This document shows, piece after piece, positions 40,301-52,766 of a stretch of DNA of 64,000 nucleotides. The notes under the pieces were generated by a model that saw only the letters and a program-made list of their open reading frames with translations, had not been told where the DNA came from and did not search any database. Origin of the DNA: Tubiluchus corallicola (Eukaryota > Priapulida > Priapulimorpha > Priapulimorphida > Tubiluchidae); assembly GCA_030141605.1 (NCBI GenBank), contig JAQGDQ010000118.1:401501-465500 (forward strand), read 5' to 3'. Positions within the stretch are counted from its first letter, which is position 1; each line of letters begins with the position of its first letter. A program made the translations under genes and the position numbers.

Positions 40301-42067
40301 TCAAGCATCATTACTTTGAGTTTTGAAACAAAATTGGGTGAATTTGAGCCAACCGACTCTGTCCCTATAACTTTGTAAAGTAAATTATAAGGTAAATTTT
40401 TTTCTCTGTAAACCGATTTTTTTCTCTTTTTCTGTAATACTTCATTATTTATCAATTTATGTCCGCATATTATCGCAACTGTGAGGTAACACTGCTGAAT
40501 TTTACAAAACTATAACATTTTCATGGGGGAGGGGTAATTTTAAGTGTCACCCAAGGTGCCACAAGCTCTAGCTATGCCACAGCTGCACCGCTGCCACTTT
40601 TAAATGGTTATTATTATTTATAAACTGTCCTTATCTGTGTGTATATTACCACAAGATCTGGGTTCGAATCCTGGTTCAGTTAATTTACTCAGTGTCTTTA
40701 AACCCATCCTCTTTTTGAATTTAACTGTTGATAAAAAGATTTAATTTCAAAGGTTAATATGTCCTCTTTTGTTTCTTATTCCACGACGTTCTGAGCATAA
40801 AGTCCTGAACATTCATGGAAATTCCATAACTACAGCATTTCATGCTCAGTATTCATGATATCTAACTTGGTTAGTGAAGGATCTATTCTTATACATTCTA
40901 AAAAGAATATTTATTGCACCAGATATGGTAATTTAAAATGCACACAATATAAAACTGCATAAGTTAGTCTAAAATAGTTTAACTAACTCCTATACATTAA
41001 AAGAAAATTGTTTAAAAATCTAATTGGTAAGAATAACAGGCCTAGAATTTATTAGCTGCGTACCCACTGGTATAAGGAAATAGTATTTGCTGTACATGCC
41101 AAGAGATGATATCTACCAACTTTTGAGATACGAAGCTTAGACATGCAGGTTTGTTTTTGATCAAAGCACTGGTTTGGGGCAGATTTTTTGGTGGAATCCA
41201 TGAATTGCATGTCTTATCAGGGCAAGTCGGTTCTGCGTCTTGGGTTCTTACCATTCATTCTGTGTCACTGTTGGTGTATTGTAGAATGCAGCTCTATTGA
41301 ATTTACCTTATCTTGGACATTTTCTAAATATTTGCAGAATTCTCAAGTCTGGGATAAGTATTTACAAATTTCAATGCTGTATTACCTAGCAAGAAAGTTA
41401 CCTAGCAGACCCAAAACACTTCAAAAACCTTCCTTTAATCGAGTCCAGTTTAAAAAAATTGCAGATGACATGTCATCCCAAAGACTCTCAATGCCATATG
41501 TTACAATAGGCAACATTTTAATATTGAACAGACATAGTACGGTTTCTTATACATTCTTATATGGTGTTTATAAATTCTGTACATAAGTCTGGCCTCCTCT
41601 TTTCCATTATCTAACTAAAGTTGTCTAACTATCTGACCTAACCACATTATCAGATATTCTGTAATCACAAAAATTATCAATAGTGCATTTAATAATGGCT
41701 ACCTAACTTACCCAATTTATGATTGTGGGCAATATTAGGGAGTTACTTAAATTTTAGATTAAATGTATTCACACTCATTCTGAAAGCCTTCTGTTGTAAC
41801 TACTTTACTGTACTCATTTGTAGGTAACTCATACCATTGTTGGTAATATCGTTTGGTCTTTTTAACATACATGTGTCTAGAACATACACCTCAAATGATT
41901 AAATCTAGATTTAGTTCTTACTTTATAATTAATGTTTGTTTTGATTTTGTTATAGTTGATAAAATCTCTGAATATTTTCCGACGGATTGTGCTAACTGGA
42001 ACGCCAATACAGAATGATCTTCAAGAATTCTATTCACTTTGTGACTTCTGTAATCCTGGAGTTTTAG
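27132..42067 (+). CDS. DNA repair and recombination protein RAD54B (N-terminal half, 14 coding exons)
   Basis: Encodes the first 458 codons of a RAD54B, a nuclear Swi2/Snf2-type dsDNA translocase that works with RAD51/DMC1 in homologous recombination. Exons: 27132-27263, 27895-28024, 28610-28668, 29462-29483, 29873-29927, 30242-30329, 30644-30749, 31555-31625, 32055-32138, 32527-32681, 32938-33067, 35048-35128, 39491-39640, 41956-42067; all join in phase. The start MRRSSAPSQ matches vertebrate MRRSAAPSQ. Then come [58 protein letters not shown], motif I DAMGLGKT, motif Ia LIVTPSSLV, motif II DEGHR and motif [12 protein letters not shown]. Family members are about 900 aa; helicase motifs IV-VI were not found up to 64000. 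Motif I has alanine where DEMGLGKT is usual. Introns following exons 2 and 4 need GC donors (GCAAGT). The model ends at a donor (GTATGA), so the gene continues or is broken beyond 42067. Confidence 0.92.
28357..28394. repeat. TA dinucleotide microsatellite
   Basis: About 19 TA units in the RAD54B intron between coding exons 2 and 3. Confidence 0.92.
33126..34135. mobile_element. hAT-like element in RAD54B intron 11
   Basis: About 1.0 kb bounded by imperfect inverted repeats (left TAGTAGTGGAACCG, right as reverse complement TAGTGGTGGGATATTAG), with subterminal ATTAATCGATTAA-type words on both sides. The flanks TTATAGGG and ATACAGGG agree at 6 of 8 positions, as expected for a decayed 8-bp hAT target duplication. 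ORFs inside show no recognisable transposase domain. It fills half of the intron between coding exons 11 and 12. Confidence 0.6.
35790..35916. mobile_element. 127-bp hAT MITE in RAD54B intron 12
   Basis: Termini TAGTGGCATGTCTAG and, as reverse complement, CAGGGGCGCATCTAG are imperfect inverted repeats. They are flanked by CTGTCCAT (35782-35789) and CTGCCCAT (35917-35924), an 8-bp duplication with one mismatch. A short nonautonomous hAT insertion. Confidence 0.7.
36867..37793 (-). CDS. torsin-1A-interacting protein (LAP1/LULL1)-like, nested in RAD54B intron
   Basis: A 308-aa protein encoded by one exon on the strand opposite its host intron. Torsin-interacting proteins are type II membrane proteins of the nuclear envelope/ER whose luminal domain activates torsin AAA+ ATPases. 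Residues 1-70 are basic and serine-rich (nucleoplasmic/cytosolic), with arginine/proline-rich stretches. Residues 72-97 are one strongly hydrophobic transmembrane helix. The remainder matches the luminal AAA+-like domain: [12 protein letters not shown] at the position of a degenerate Walker region without [35 protein letters not shown], and the C-terminal [15 protein letters not shown]294 in that last motif is the likely arginine finger for torsin. An acceptor at 37833-37834 (CCAG on the minus strand) places a 5' UTR intron about 40 nt before the ATG. A 27-bp tandem duplication lies in the membrane segment. Whether it is the LAP1 or LULL1 ortholog cannot be told. Confidence 0.86.
   Translation of the reverse strand: MNRPPIRRSPPKSPRLRRKSKNDKSSSRCDTNSSSTDDTDEQEEPAKSLVQLTTRKGRAKSESDKNYWTKNFFLILSTKIFFLILSILIILAVCFFASSSKEGTANLSSAVEKFTSDLKNIENKYTNQSRRSWTIIRTAVKSSLFVSNPKRPGVLLFASVDGAARTTNCIIHKLAKTINNNNVPIRINSEQFTYRDADETKKALDDKLQKAFTGDNQVVVIEKIDSLPPTSSLLLYGYCDTETAPRKDYVYILTVDIPSSYSSGNAETDGLVEDYLSEQWSELGKDQLGALMSRIANSIIFVKPDEHC
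37535..37588. repeat. 27-bp tandem duplication within the transmembrane segment
   Basis: Two adjacent 27-bp copies (37535-37561, 37562-37588) differing at one base. In the minus-strand protein each encodes a nine-residue FFLILST-type hydrophobic unit, so the repeat builds or lengthens the single membrane helix of the torsin cofactor. Confidence 0.9.
39661..40582. mobile_element. hAT-like element 20 bp downstream of RAD54B exon 13
   Basis: Left end CAGTGGCATAGCTAGGGGG and right end (reverse complement) CTGTGGCATAGCTAGAG form terminal inverted repeats. Flanks CTGTACCT and CTGCACCG match at 6 of 8 positions, consistent with an old 8-bp target duplication. The element begins 20 bp past the splice donor GTAAGT at 39641. 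It contains no intact transposase. Confidence 0.7.
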
Positions 42068-44520
42068 GTATGAATGATAGTTATAAAGTTACGATTTATA
42101 ATCTTTGCAAAAGAGATAAAGTAAAAAACAATAAAGAAGTAATGAAATGTTTTTCAGTAATTATGTAGTTATTTAAACGGAACAATAATTTAAAATGTCT
42201 GTGCAACTGTTGGTGATCTAACTTTTTTGATGTGTTTGGCTGTACTTAACACATCTAATAAAGATGATAGATTATTATCTTTATCATTTTAATGAGGACT
42301 ATCTGACTCGGTGGTACATTCTTTATGTTATTATATTAAATTCATCCAAATCTATAAAATTTTCCACAGTCTGAATGTCTAAATGACATCTGTGTTTACC
42401 TCTTTATATCAAAATACAATTATAAGTGCCTTGTAACAGATTTATGTTGTGGGATGCACAATATAGTGCTAGATGAAAAAACCACACAAGCACATTTAAA
42501 TAACTGTCTGTCACAGCCTTCTAAATCATTTCGTTGAAACTGATCCTAATGTGAATGTTTTCTAACTCTAAAATTCTGCTACTGTAGCTATAGTATCAGT
42601 ATTACCATATACATGCATAGAATCTCAGTAAGTAATCGTAGCTAAGAAAGTTTTCAGGTAAGAAAGTTTATTTTAACACCTAATCACATTTTGCTTTAAA
42701 CTAAACAGATTTTAAACTTGGCCGATACAGTGGACCTAAGTATGAACAACCATAAGTTCCTAACCCTAATTAAAAGATATTCAATCGTTATAGCTGGTCC
42801 ACTGTCTTTTAATAAATTCACCTCTAGTGTCAATACTGTTAGTCTTGCAGTACATCCAAAAGCTTTACTAAAGTATGAACCCACCTCAGTAACAAATCAT
42901 TTAGAATGTGAAGTAGGTGTCTGAAGTAGCTGCAGCCAGGAACCAATTTCTAAATTTATTACATCATTTATGTGCAAATTAATTTTTATCAACTTTCAAC
43001 TTTACAAAATTTGTATAGAAAGCAGACCAAATTTCCCATCAGTGGGTTAAGCTTCAATGCAAATACACTTTTGTAGGCTTTAGCTATTTGCCGAAAGCTG
43101 ATGAAATATTAAAGTTGGCACTTCCAAACTTATTGGCGCTGCGTATTAGTGCTAGCAGAACATAAAAAATAACAGCAGTAACAATAAAAATGTTTCTAAT
43201 CATGTACTGTACTACCACAAGTTACATTTGTTTTTTGTTAAATAAAAATAATGAATCGTCTGTACTTCATATGTCACACAATTACCAATCAGACACTATG
43301 AAGAAAAATACACTCAAATAACTTTGTCCTGCTTTATACATGCCTCAGACAGAATTATAAATAAAACAATGGCTATTCTGTCACTAAGGGTGTAAAACAA
43401 TTGGAAAACTAATCAATACAATAAAAATGCTACAGGGTATTTATGCATATGATAAATATAAATTGTCTTGTTTCCCCAGAGGATTTGCATGTCATAATTC
43501 GCTGATACTACCCTTTTAATGAAATGACAAAGAAATATTTCAGAAAAATTGCCTTAAAAATTATATTACTTTACATATATCGTACTCACATTAAAAGCAA
43601 CTTTTGTTTGTTTTCATTTTAAATCTCTGGCAATACTATTCTGAAGTCACCATTACATAATGTCACATACACAAACGTAAATCAAGGGAAGAAAAGGCAA
43701 TTATGTCAAATTATGTCACAATAAACTTTCCATGCTAATCTATATTACTTAGCATTTCACTTACCTGCTGGAAAGACTTATGTAACTAGAAATAATAATT
43801 TAAAATGTTCGTGCCAATTGGTAAATGTCACTGACTCACCCTCCAGGAAATTAACCAGTTAATTTTTTTCAACAACACTTGGTATCCTTACAAAGAGACA
43901 TTCTTCACTTTCTATGTATAAAAGTTTCACTCTTGTTTGAATATATTCCTCTAAAGTTTCACTTGATATGTTTGCATTGTAAATTTCTTGTTTATTTGTT
44001 TTTCTAATGATCTAGTCAGCAAATTACAGAGGGCCTTCGATGTTGCCTAAATCTGATTAATCGGTTACTTGATTAACCGATAAAAAATTAATCGGTTAAG
44101 TGAATCCGTAACCGATCACAGCCCTGCCTTGCAGTCTACGGTTGTAATGCTAAACTAGTTGAATGTGCGCATCTTGATTATATGAAAAGGGGAATCCCCA
44201 CTGCACTCGAGGAAGATGAATGTGGGTGACTGTGAGTGAAACTGTCTGTCCATTCACTGCAATTAAAATTGTTACTTTTTTGGGTGAATCCATGAACACC
44301 CTATGCGGGGTAAAAGAAAGAAATTTTCATCTTCGTTCAATCTGTAGTGTATGTAACGCAAGTAAATTTGTGTCGCAGCAGCAAAATCGAATATTCTTTT
44401 CACTTCATTTGACACTTAAAATCAACGTGGAAATTAAAAAGATCTCAAAATTTGGTGGAATCACTCGCTAGCTGGGTTAATGATTGGTGTTCAATGATTT
44501 TCATCACGTAGTGCCATAGT

Positions 44521-44985
44521 TATTGTACCACCTTATACAGCTGCAAAACCAATACTTGAATATGCATGCACTGTTTGTTAAAAAACATTGCATGTTGTTT
44601 GTTAACACAGTATGTTACTCTTAAAAATGCTTTAGAAAGAACTCAATGGAGGTGTATTAGTCTGGTCTCTGATATTCAACCTAACTCTTTACCTTCTCTT
44701 GAACAATGCCATGATACTACAGATCTTATTAACTGTTACAAAGTTATCAGTGATATTTTTGTTCTATTAGTTCTATTTTGCGATGCGACAATTTTTTTAG
44801 ACTACCACGAGATTTACGTGTACACAATTCTAAATTATTTGTTCAATATTCTCGCACTAATATCAGAGCCCATTTCTTCTCTTCTCGTGTTGTGGGCCCC
44901 TGGAATTCACTCAATAGCGAAATCAGTTGATGCATCAAATCTGCCGCAATTTTGCAAATTGTTGAGGACAGACCGTCAATAATCG
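44521..44985 (+). mobile_element. non-LTR retrotransposon 3' coding relic
   Basis: Across two frames the plus strand encodes the characteristic tail of a CR1/jockey-like LINE: AAKPILEYACTV, ERTQWRCISLVS, a DLINCYKVISDIF word, RTNIRAHFFSSRVVGPWNSL and NLPQFCKLL. The order matches intact elements (LEYA-VW-P ... ER-Q-R-F ... R-DLI--YKI ... R-FF--R---WN-LP). At least one frameshift and an in-frame stop show it is dead. Confidence 0.78.
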
Positions 44986-46226
44986 TGTTATGGTTAGGTC
45001 TCTTAGACTTCACAAGCAAGTTATGGCCCTGCTTATTTTAGACTCAGATTGCAGGAACTGGCCACAAATTTTCAAAATTTTTGGCACCACCCACTCTGCG
45101 GTAGTATACCAAACATTCCATTCTTTGACATTTGGCGCCCCTTTCTAAAAATCCTGTATCCGTCGCTGTCTTTTGACGGTAATGGTAAAGTTTATGAGAT
45201 GAAATTTTATTATACTTTACTTTAATCATTACTAAAATGAGTAAAAAATGATTAAAACTAAACTATACGAAGTTTGCTGTAAGTTAAACCTGATATTTGC
45301 AGATTCCAGAAAACCTGGCAATGAAAAAAGCTGGAAATATCAATGAAATAGTAGTAACAAATTTCAAAAAACCCAAACACACACAGTTAAAGGAACATTA
45401 TTAACGCAAATGTAAGAACACTATGACTTAAATTGTACCGACACTCCCTTCTGTCACATTGGTTACACCCTGTGACGCCTTCTACGATGTACTTCGTTCA
45501 GTTACGTAGCTGTATTACTGGAAAGATGTGATGGTATCTGTATGAAGTAACGTGAACTATAGAAATGTAAAAATTGACATAGCCTTGTTAAATCTTGTTG
45601 AGTAATGTCTTACGTTAATAGATAATGGGTTTATTAATTCGTCAAACTGATGTAACACTTACTCAGCTAGACAGAGATTAATGCATTTATCAGCTGCACT
45701 TCGAAGCTATAGAAGCTGATTAAGCAATAATATTGACTGATGCTGGCTAGTGTATGCATGCTATGCATCAAATGATGTCTCTGGTGATTGGATCTTCAAA
45801 TTAGAATGATCTCTATTTGAGATGATACTGACTAGCATCCCTTCTAATGCGTGGGTGAAACATCAGCTGCAGAAATATTTAGACAAATTTATAGGCAACC
45901 AAGACTACCCGAAATTCTGGTAAGGTTTTATTATTGTAGACATAGAGCAGTTCCATACAGCTAATACTGCCACGAGTCGACAGAATGAATTATGAATTAT
46001 GAATTTATTCCACAGCAACTCAAACATACATATAAATTTATATAACATTGAAAAAAAAACTATGCGAGTTACTGTGAGGAGGAGGAAGGAGCATTGAGCT
46101 TTCGAGTCCTCCTCCAGATAAGTGAAACAATTGACAATTAACATTACATTTTCATCAGTTATAGCTTACATTAGAACAAAATAAGTTTTGTTAGTAACTT
46201 AAGATCAGGATGAGTAAAATTGTGAG

Positions 46227-46540
46227 TTAATTATACCGTTGTAGTAGGTAATTCTTTGATGCTTTTTTAAATTGATAAAGATTAAGAGTTTTCATTTCAC
46301 GTGGAATTGATGACCATATCTTAATAGCATTATATTTTTGATGACTGTTTCATTATATTTGTTTTTGGAAGGGGGAGTACATAGTTTCCGACTGAATATC
46401 TTGTGTAATGATCATGTTGATTTGAAACTGGACTAAAGTATGACCGAAAAGCTGGTGGAAGTAGTGAATTATGATACATACAGTAGTGAAGACAATACAT
46501 GTCATATATTTCTTTCACTTTAAGAGTTTTAACAGACAGG
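46227..46540 (-). mobile_element. non-LTR retrotransposon 3' coding relic
   Basis: The minus strand encodes a LINE tail: CMYHNSLLPPAFRSYFSP, HDHYTRYSVGNYVLPLPKT, then after a one-base frameshift IKIWSSIPREMKTLNLYQF and a lysine-rich end with a stop at 46227. These correspond to the conserved LP--F---F, H-TR----L-LP--KT and WN-LP--I--------FK words. The 3' UTR probably continues down to about 46040. Confidence 0.75.
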
Positions 46541-47959
46541 CAGATAACTATCTAGCTGGGGAGATAATTAATTATGTAATATCTTATCTCTTGCTAAAAA
46601 CCCGATGATAGTCGAAGAAATGTATTCCTAGATTAAAGGTGTGATTGTTGAAGGAAAATTGCACAATTCCATGTCGGGCAGGGCATCTGTCACTGTTCTC
46701 ACCACACCCTTATTGTATGGTTATGGCAGGAGAAATGGAAAATAGAATATGCAAGAATCGACTGATTCTGATATCAACTGATGTCAAAACTAAGAAGTGG
46801 CATCCTAGTCCAAGATGTTTACAAACTTACGATTGTTACTCCCGTACTCACTTGTATACAGGATAAGAAGCACATCCTATAAAATCGATTAAGGACTGAC
46901 GATATCATGAATAATTAGTGTTTATGCTAACTAGATAGATAGATATTTTATTTCTGAAAATCAAATTTTCAACAGGAAAATTACAAAATCAACGCATACC
47001 CGATGGTTTTATCAGCGGGCAAAGCTCTGGTAATGATTTCCAGATCATACTAACAGTTTGACTCAACATAGCTGCACAAGGTATTCACACAGATATACAA
47101 ATTTAGTTGTAAACTCCATGAAGCGAAAAAAAACTATTTACTAAGCATTTGTACACATGTGATAAACGAATATTTTACCTATATGATAATCACAGTGATG
47201 CGGTTATGTGTCCGCTAACAAAGCTATACTATTTAATTCAAAAATCTATGCATACAGTCGTAAATGAAACTTCCAATTGACATTAATTCTCCATCAAATA
47301 AATTTGCAATATTACTATAATTTAACGCGTACAGTGATCTATAAAGTGCATTTTCATGGCACTCGCACTAACTAGTCACCCACTTTGTGAATGCTTTAAA
47401 TTTTTACTGCACGCTATTTATGTAAGCATACTTCTTTTCCGATACAATCTTTGTCCGTGGCAATTGTGCAGATATGGCTGCAGGTCAGTGTTGAATTTAT
47501 TAAGGCATTTGTTAATTTACTTTCAAGTAAAATCATAGAATGGCAATCACTTACGAAGTATCGACTTTCTCAATTGGAACGCACGTTTGTGACAAATATT
47601 ATAAGTTTACCTAACAACAACCAAGTTCCCTTTTCGCCCACATTTGGTTTTTTTCTCAGTATTTCATTGAAATATCTGTTGCTTGTCTTGCCATTATTTA
47701 AACTGGTTTATGAAGTTTGACTGTTAAAGAATTACCATAAAGTCAAGTTTGTAAATACGATTTTAAGGCGTGTAGTGTCAGGCATAGTGATTCACTACCT
47801 ATACTGCGCAAATAGTACCGGACATCTTGACCTTAATCAATATGACTAACTGCATTCTAAAATGATATAATTTAACTTTTTTTGACGGCGTGTTTTCTTC
47901 GTTGGTTGCAGACTCATAGCCGACATTTTTTAAACAAGCTCGAGTAGTCGCAACGAACC

Positions 47960-48961
47960 ATGGAATCAGATGGAATGATATACTACAAGTGCATGTCTTG
48001 CTCTGAGTGTTTTATGACTGAAGACGTTTTCTTTGCTCACAGTAGGACGTGGCATTGTAAGATTCTCGTCAGTGAAGGCCAAAATGCTAACTGTCAGATC
48101 TCCACTAATCAACGTGGCAATGCCGAAACACTGGCGGAATGTCTTTTCAGTTCAAAAAAAGATCACATGGATGTGGATGAAGAAGATGTTGCATTTGTTA
48201 ATGTTTCCGAAGATATACCATTGCCAAGCTTTAATGCTCATGCAATAAAAGCAGAGAAATGCTTAGAAAAACCTGAGGAAGATTTGCACCCAGGTATTAG
48301 TAATGTAAGCTTTGATGCACATGTTATAAAGGCAGAGAAATGCTTAGAGAAACCTGAGGAAGAGTTGCACCCAGATGTTAGTAATGTAGCAGCTTCGATT
48401 AGGGGTGGTAAAGGAAGATCATCAAAAGTGAAGCATCCTGAACCACAGTTTTCTTCCCTTTCGTACCACCGAGTACTTAATTCAGCAAACGTTAGTAGAA
48501 ACTCTGCAGAAAGAACCAGTCCTGTTGAAAATATGGTGTCTAGAAAGGGTGATACCGCAGAGGAGCTCTTCGTAAACAATCATTACCTCACAGAATTGCA
48601 TCGATCAAACTTACCAAGGACAAGAGAGGAACTAGAACGAATTAAATCATCCAAAGTCCAGGTGTCCCGAGAGGGTTCAAGTTCACGGCGAGTGACCGTG
48701 TGCCGTTATTCGTGTGCGTGGTGTGGGAAACTTTTCCGCGACTCCACTGGCTTAAGGCGCCATGTTCTTATTCACACCGGCGAACGTGCATTCCAGTGTG
48801 ATTTGTGCGATAGACGATTCCGATTGCTACAACATTTGAAAGGACACAAGTTAAAAGTCCACAAGCTCAAACAAGATCCCGAGTCAGAGTCCAGTAAGGA
48901 AATGACGAGCATTTTAAGTGAAAGTAAAGAATTGTTGTCTGCCACACACAGTAAGGAATGA
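47960..48961 (+). CDS. C2H2 zinc-finger protein, cluster copy 1 (333 aa)
   Basis: An intact single-exon coding region. The N-terminus carries one C2H2 finger (C11, C14, H27, H32) in a conserved MESDGMIYYKC...HCKILVSEG context. Residues 40-235 form a low-complexity, partly acidic linker with no known domain. The C-terminus has two tandem fingers: C252/C255/H268/H272 and C280/C283/H296/H301, joined by the HTGERAF linker. Such proteins are presumed nuclear DNA-binding regulators; the target is unknown. Residues 90-143 are an exact-length tandem repeat of 27 aa. The start aligns with four paralogs and has an ACCATGG context. A pyrimidine-rich acceptor (GTTGGTTGCAG) ends at about 47910, 50 nt before the ATG, indicating a 5' UTR intron or trans-splice site. 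The tail ...THSKE matches the end of copy 3. AATAAA occurs at about 49419. Confidence 0.88.
   Translation: MESDGMIYYKCMSCSECFMTEDVFFAHSRTWHCKILVSEGQNANCQISTNQRGNAETLAECLFSSKKDHMDVDEEDVAFVNVSEDIPLPSFNAHAIKAEKCLEKPEEDLHPGISNVSFDAHVIKAEKCLEKPEEELHPDVSNVAASIRGGKGRSSKVKHPEPQFSSLSYHRVLNSANVSRNSAERTSPVENMVSRKGDTAEELFVNNHYLTELHRSNLPRTREELERIKSSKVQVSREGSSSRRVTVCRYSCAWCGKLFRDSTGLRRHVLIHTGERAFQCDLCDRRFRLLQHLKGHKLKVHKLKQDPESESSKEMTSILSESKELLSATHSKE
48227..48388 (+). repeat. 81-bp in-frame tandem duplication in zinc-finger copy 1
   Basis: Two 81-bp copies (48227-48307, 48308-48388) each encode 27 residues containing IKAEKCLEKPEE. The two protein units differ at only five positions. The repeat lies in the linker between the N-terminal and C-terminal fingers and is absent from the paralogs in the window. 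Confidence 0.93.
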
Positions 48962-50072
48962 GATATGAATCAGAAATTGTCTGTCATCATTGAACTTTTC
49001 AAGTGCCATAGTTATATGAAGCTTCCTTTTACGTGCATTGCAATGTAGAATTTCATTCGTTTGTTTACTTTTAAAGTTACCGGTGTTAAAAAATCCTGAA
49101 AAGTGTTAAAGTAACTGGTTTGAAGAAACCAAAAAACTTGAAATTTAGTTTTAAGATTTTCTTCTGAAATGCCTACATAAACAGTGAAGCAGTGTCATGT
49201 TGAAAAGCAGAAAACCAAGTGACCAGAAACTACAGGTGAAATTATTTAGGTGTGAAAACAGGTTTAGAGATTATGCATTCCTAAAGACTGTAGAAGCCAA
49301 TGAAAATTTAAACTGTATAGAGAAAGCTTTAACAATTTTAACAAGAACATCTGAAGGTGGCAGCACTATCCAAAACTCAAAAAAGTATGATGACAATTCA
49401 ACATAAATTTAAATTTAGAATAAATAAAATGATTTTCTTCTCTCCAGTAACCTTAAAGGAAGACAGGATGATTTTTCACATACTACCCCATTGTCAAATC
49501 TGATAAAAAGTATACATTTTAACACAATTAATACTGCAAAAGTGTTTCTGACAATTAAATAATAGATTAAAAACTTAGTTAACAGTAGGCAAGCCCAGCT
49601 ATTGATGACATCACAAACCAACATAATTTCCAACAGCAAAAATATTCCACGAGCGTGTTGCACGTGTTTACAAAAGCAAAAATTGAAGTACAGTTCTACT
49701 GTAAGATATTCAGTGTGTTGTACTAAAATACATACAAATGCGAATTTACCACTGTGCTCATGCATGAGTTGTCAAATGTGCGTAGTTTGCTAGAAACTAA
49801 CATATCTGAACTGGGAGGTACAGCACCTGTTTTTTATGCAATGCATTTCCAAAATGCAGGCAGTAGTGCCATCTAACTAGCAAAAGGCGTAATGCATGTA
49901 ACAGCGAGGAACTAGTTGCGCGAACATGAAATTGCGTTTGTATGGTAATAATTCTGCCACGTAGGTCATTTTTGAAAAATATTATGTTTCATTTCAATAT
50001 TTGAAAGAGTGGATTGTTTTGACCTACAGTTTAAGGTTGGTCCAGTTTTGTTTCAATGCAAATGAAAGCGTG

Positions 50073-50743
<671 letters not shown>

Positions 50744-51036
50744 AAGCATGTAAAATATATGCATTTAGCATGTGCAAATTGCAACATCACTGAGATGTAT
50801 CTCATCACATTGCACTTTTATTCGGCAAATGTGTACAATGCATCTTCTACTTTGATACGGTTTTTATTAATTTAAATTATCGATCAATTCAGAAATGTGA
50901 TTTGAAATTTTTCAAGCTTTTTCCTGTAAATCGGTTTTTGATTGTTTATTTATAACTATATAGTTTCACAGATCTTTCTACTTTGACTGTATAAACAAGT
51001 TGACCAATGAGAAAAATATCCATAGTTCGTTTACAA

Positions 51037-51524
51037 CAGGGGTGTGCAAATTATCTGACTAGCCGGGCCACATTAAACTTTCCCGCAATTCCTGCGGGCC
51101 ACAGGCAGTTTGATCGAGGAGCCAAGTACAGAAAGGCCTAATAACGATTTTTTTCCATCCGACCTGCGTACATCATTACTACTACACTCAAGAAACTATT
51201 TTAGAAGTTATTAAAATTTATATTACAAACCATATATTTCTGCTTTCAGGACAGATAGTGGTAATTTCATTACAATGCATATTAGTAATGTGTATCACAC
51301 AGTCTGTGTAGTACAGTGACATTAAGCTACAACCGTCTTGTAAGGGTTAATGGCATCCGATCTAGTAGAAAAAACTAGCCGCACTATATTTGGGATTGTG
51401 GCACAGACTTCAGCGGGATACACTCAATTAATCGCCCAGGCCGCACTTTCATTAGGTTGACAAATCTCTTCGCGGGCCGCACAAATTCTCTCGGCGGGCC
51501 GCAAGTGGCGTTTGCACACCCCTG
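51037..51524 (-). mobile_element. hAT MITE, family A, copy 1 (inverted relative to copy 2)
   Basis: 488 bp with terminal inverted repeats CAGGGGTGTGCAAA. It is a close relative of the element at 59328-59827 but lies in the opposite orientation. The flanks GTTTACAA and CTCCAGGC do not match, so either the target duplication has been lost or the ends have recombined. No ORF of significance. Confidence 0.82.
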
Positions 51525-52655
51525 CTCCAGGCTGTTTGAGAAGGTGCCACACTAGTGAGTATTACACGCTGGTTAAAACCTGATATATAATTTGTGAATT
51601 TGCTTGTCTGAATTTTACCTTTTTGGATAATCTGTAAGAACAAATAAAATTCTTTGGTACAGTAGTTGACTATTTTCTTGAACAAATTTTTGTCTCATGT
51701 TTAGTGTAGAGATCATCGTCATACTCAACTGATTTACAAAAACATACTAAAAGGGTTGTACATCGGATACGTAATTATGAATTGATGAGTGTGAACTTTT
51801 TATTATTACTGTAATAATTTGTATCTGGGTCATTCTCTACAGAACGTGTAAAACAGATGTGAAAAAATCTGCTAAATGACTGGAAAGATGTTCTTAAAAT
51901 TACTCTTCCATGTTATTAATAAGGTATTATTGTAAACAATTGAGTCAGTCAGTGGTACATGCCTCAACTTTTACACCAAAGTAAGAGGAATGACACATAA
52001 ACACGGAGATACACATAAAATTACGCAACACGAATATTTGCTAGTTCTGAAAGTATTTGGGAAGAGGATTTTCACTTCTAGTGTGCTGTTTAGAATAAAA
52101 TACTGCAAACTAATTTTTAAACGGATACTTTCTGCCAAAACTAACGTAATGAAAAAGTTGAAAATGGGCACTGGGGACATAGGAAAAACTCGCCCACAAA
52201 CTGATTTCAGCTTCAGTAGAAATGTCCAAATCACTTTTCTGGCAACAAATACAACTGGAATAAGTCTCTTTCTTTAGTGTTTACCAGTCATGAGACAGTA
52301 TCGCACCAGAAACTTTGTTATTTAAAAAAAATATCCTGGGACAAAAATTGTACGTTCTGTGGAGAATGACCCATCTTCAGTTTTTTGCTTTCTATAGTCA
52401 TTTTGTAAATCTGCTTTGTAGAAAATGTGTTTTATTGCTGTGCTAGATACTAGCTACGTTTAATGTATCGACCAAAAAAGTGTACTTGATTAGCTTGATT
52501 GAGTTATTTAAATTGAAAATTAAATTGATTGAGCTATTTAAAGGTGCATTGTAATTAAGCTTCGATTTGTCTGTACTCTGTGAAGTTATGTGACTGGATA
52601 TCGTAATGAAAGATAAGATCTTGCATCGAAGTAATTTCGAAAAATAAAGTTTACC

Positions 52656-52766
52656 AAATAATGAAACAATGATCTTTATGAAACAATGTTGCAAATAATG
52701 AAACAATGATCTTTATGAAACAATGCTACAAATAATGAAACAATGATCTCTATGAAACAATGTTGC
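52656..52766. repeat. three tandem copies of a 37-bp unit
   Basis: Units at 52656-52692, 52693-52729 and 52730-52766 share the core AATGAAACAATGATCTTTAT and differ at a few positions. Each unit itself contains two ATGAAACAATG words. No coding role is visible. Confidence 0.93.

Larger units (their letters stand above)
42068..47959. other. noncoding interval between last RAD54B exon and zinc-finger cluster
   Basis: The exon encoding the segment after NPGVLG of RAD54B, expected to begin with a YRKIYEEPI-like word, was looked for on the plus strand and not found. The interval is AT-rich and includes two LINE relics (listed). A likely hAT right-end fragment rich in AATCGGTTA words lies near 44040-44124. 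ORFs such as 41188-41586, 44220-44471 and 46645-46866 match nothing recognised. Confidence 0.5.

Noticed and set aside
40645-40690. B-box-like GGTTCGAATCC suggesting a tRNA gene
   Set aside because: No cloverleaf can be folded around it: the acceptor and anticodon stems fail. At most it is a worn tRNA-derived SINE piece.
48238-48579. 113-aa minus-strand ORF opposite zinc-finger copy 1
   Set aside because: Antisense shadow of the conserved plus-strand gene.
49197-49406. 69-aa ORF after zinc-finger copy 1, considered as a separate small gene
   Set aside because: Lies in the expected 3' UTR, with no paralog after the other copies and no known motif.
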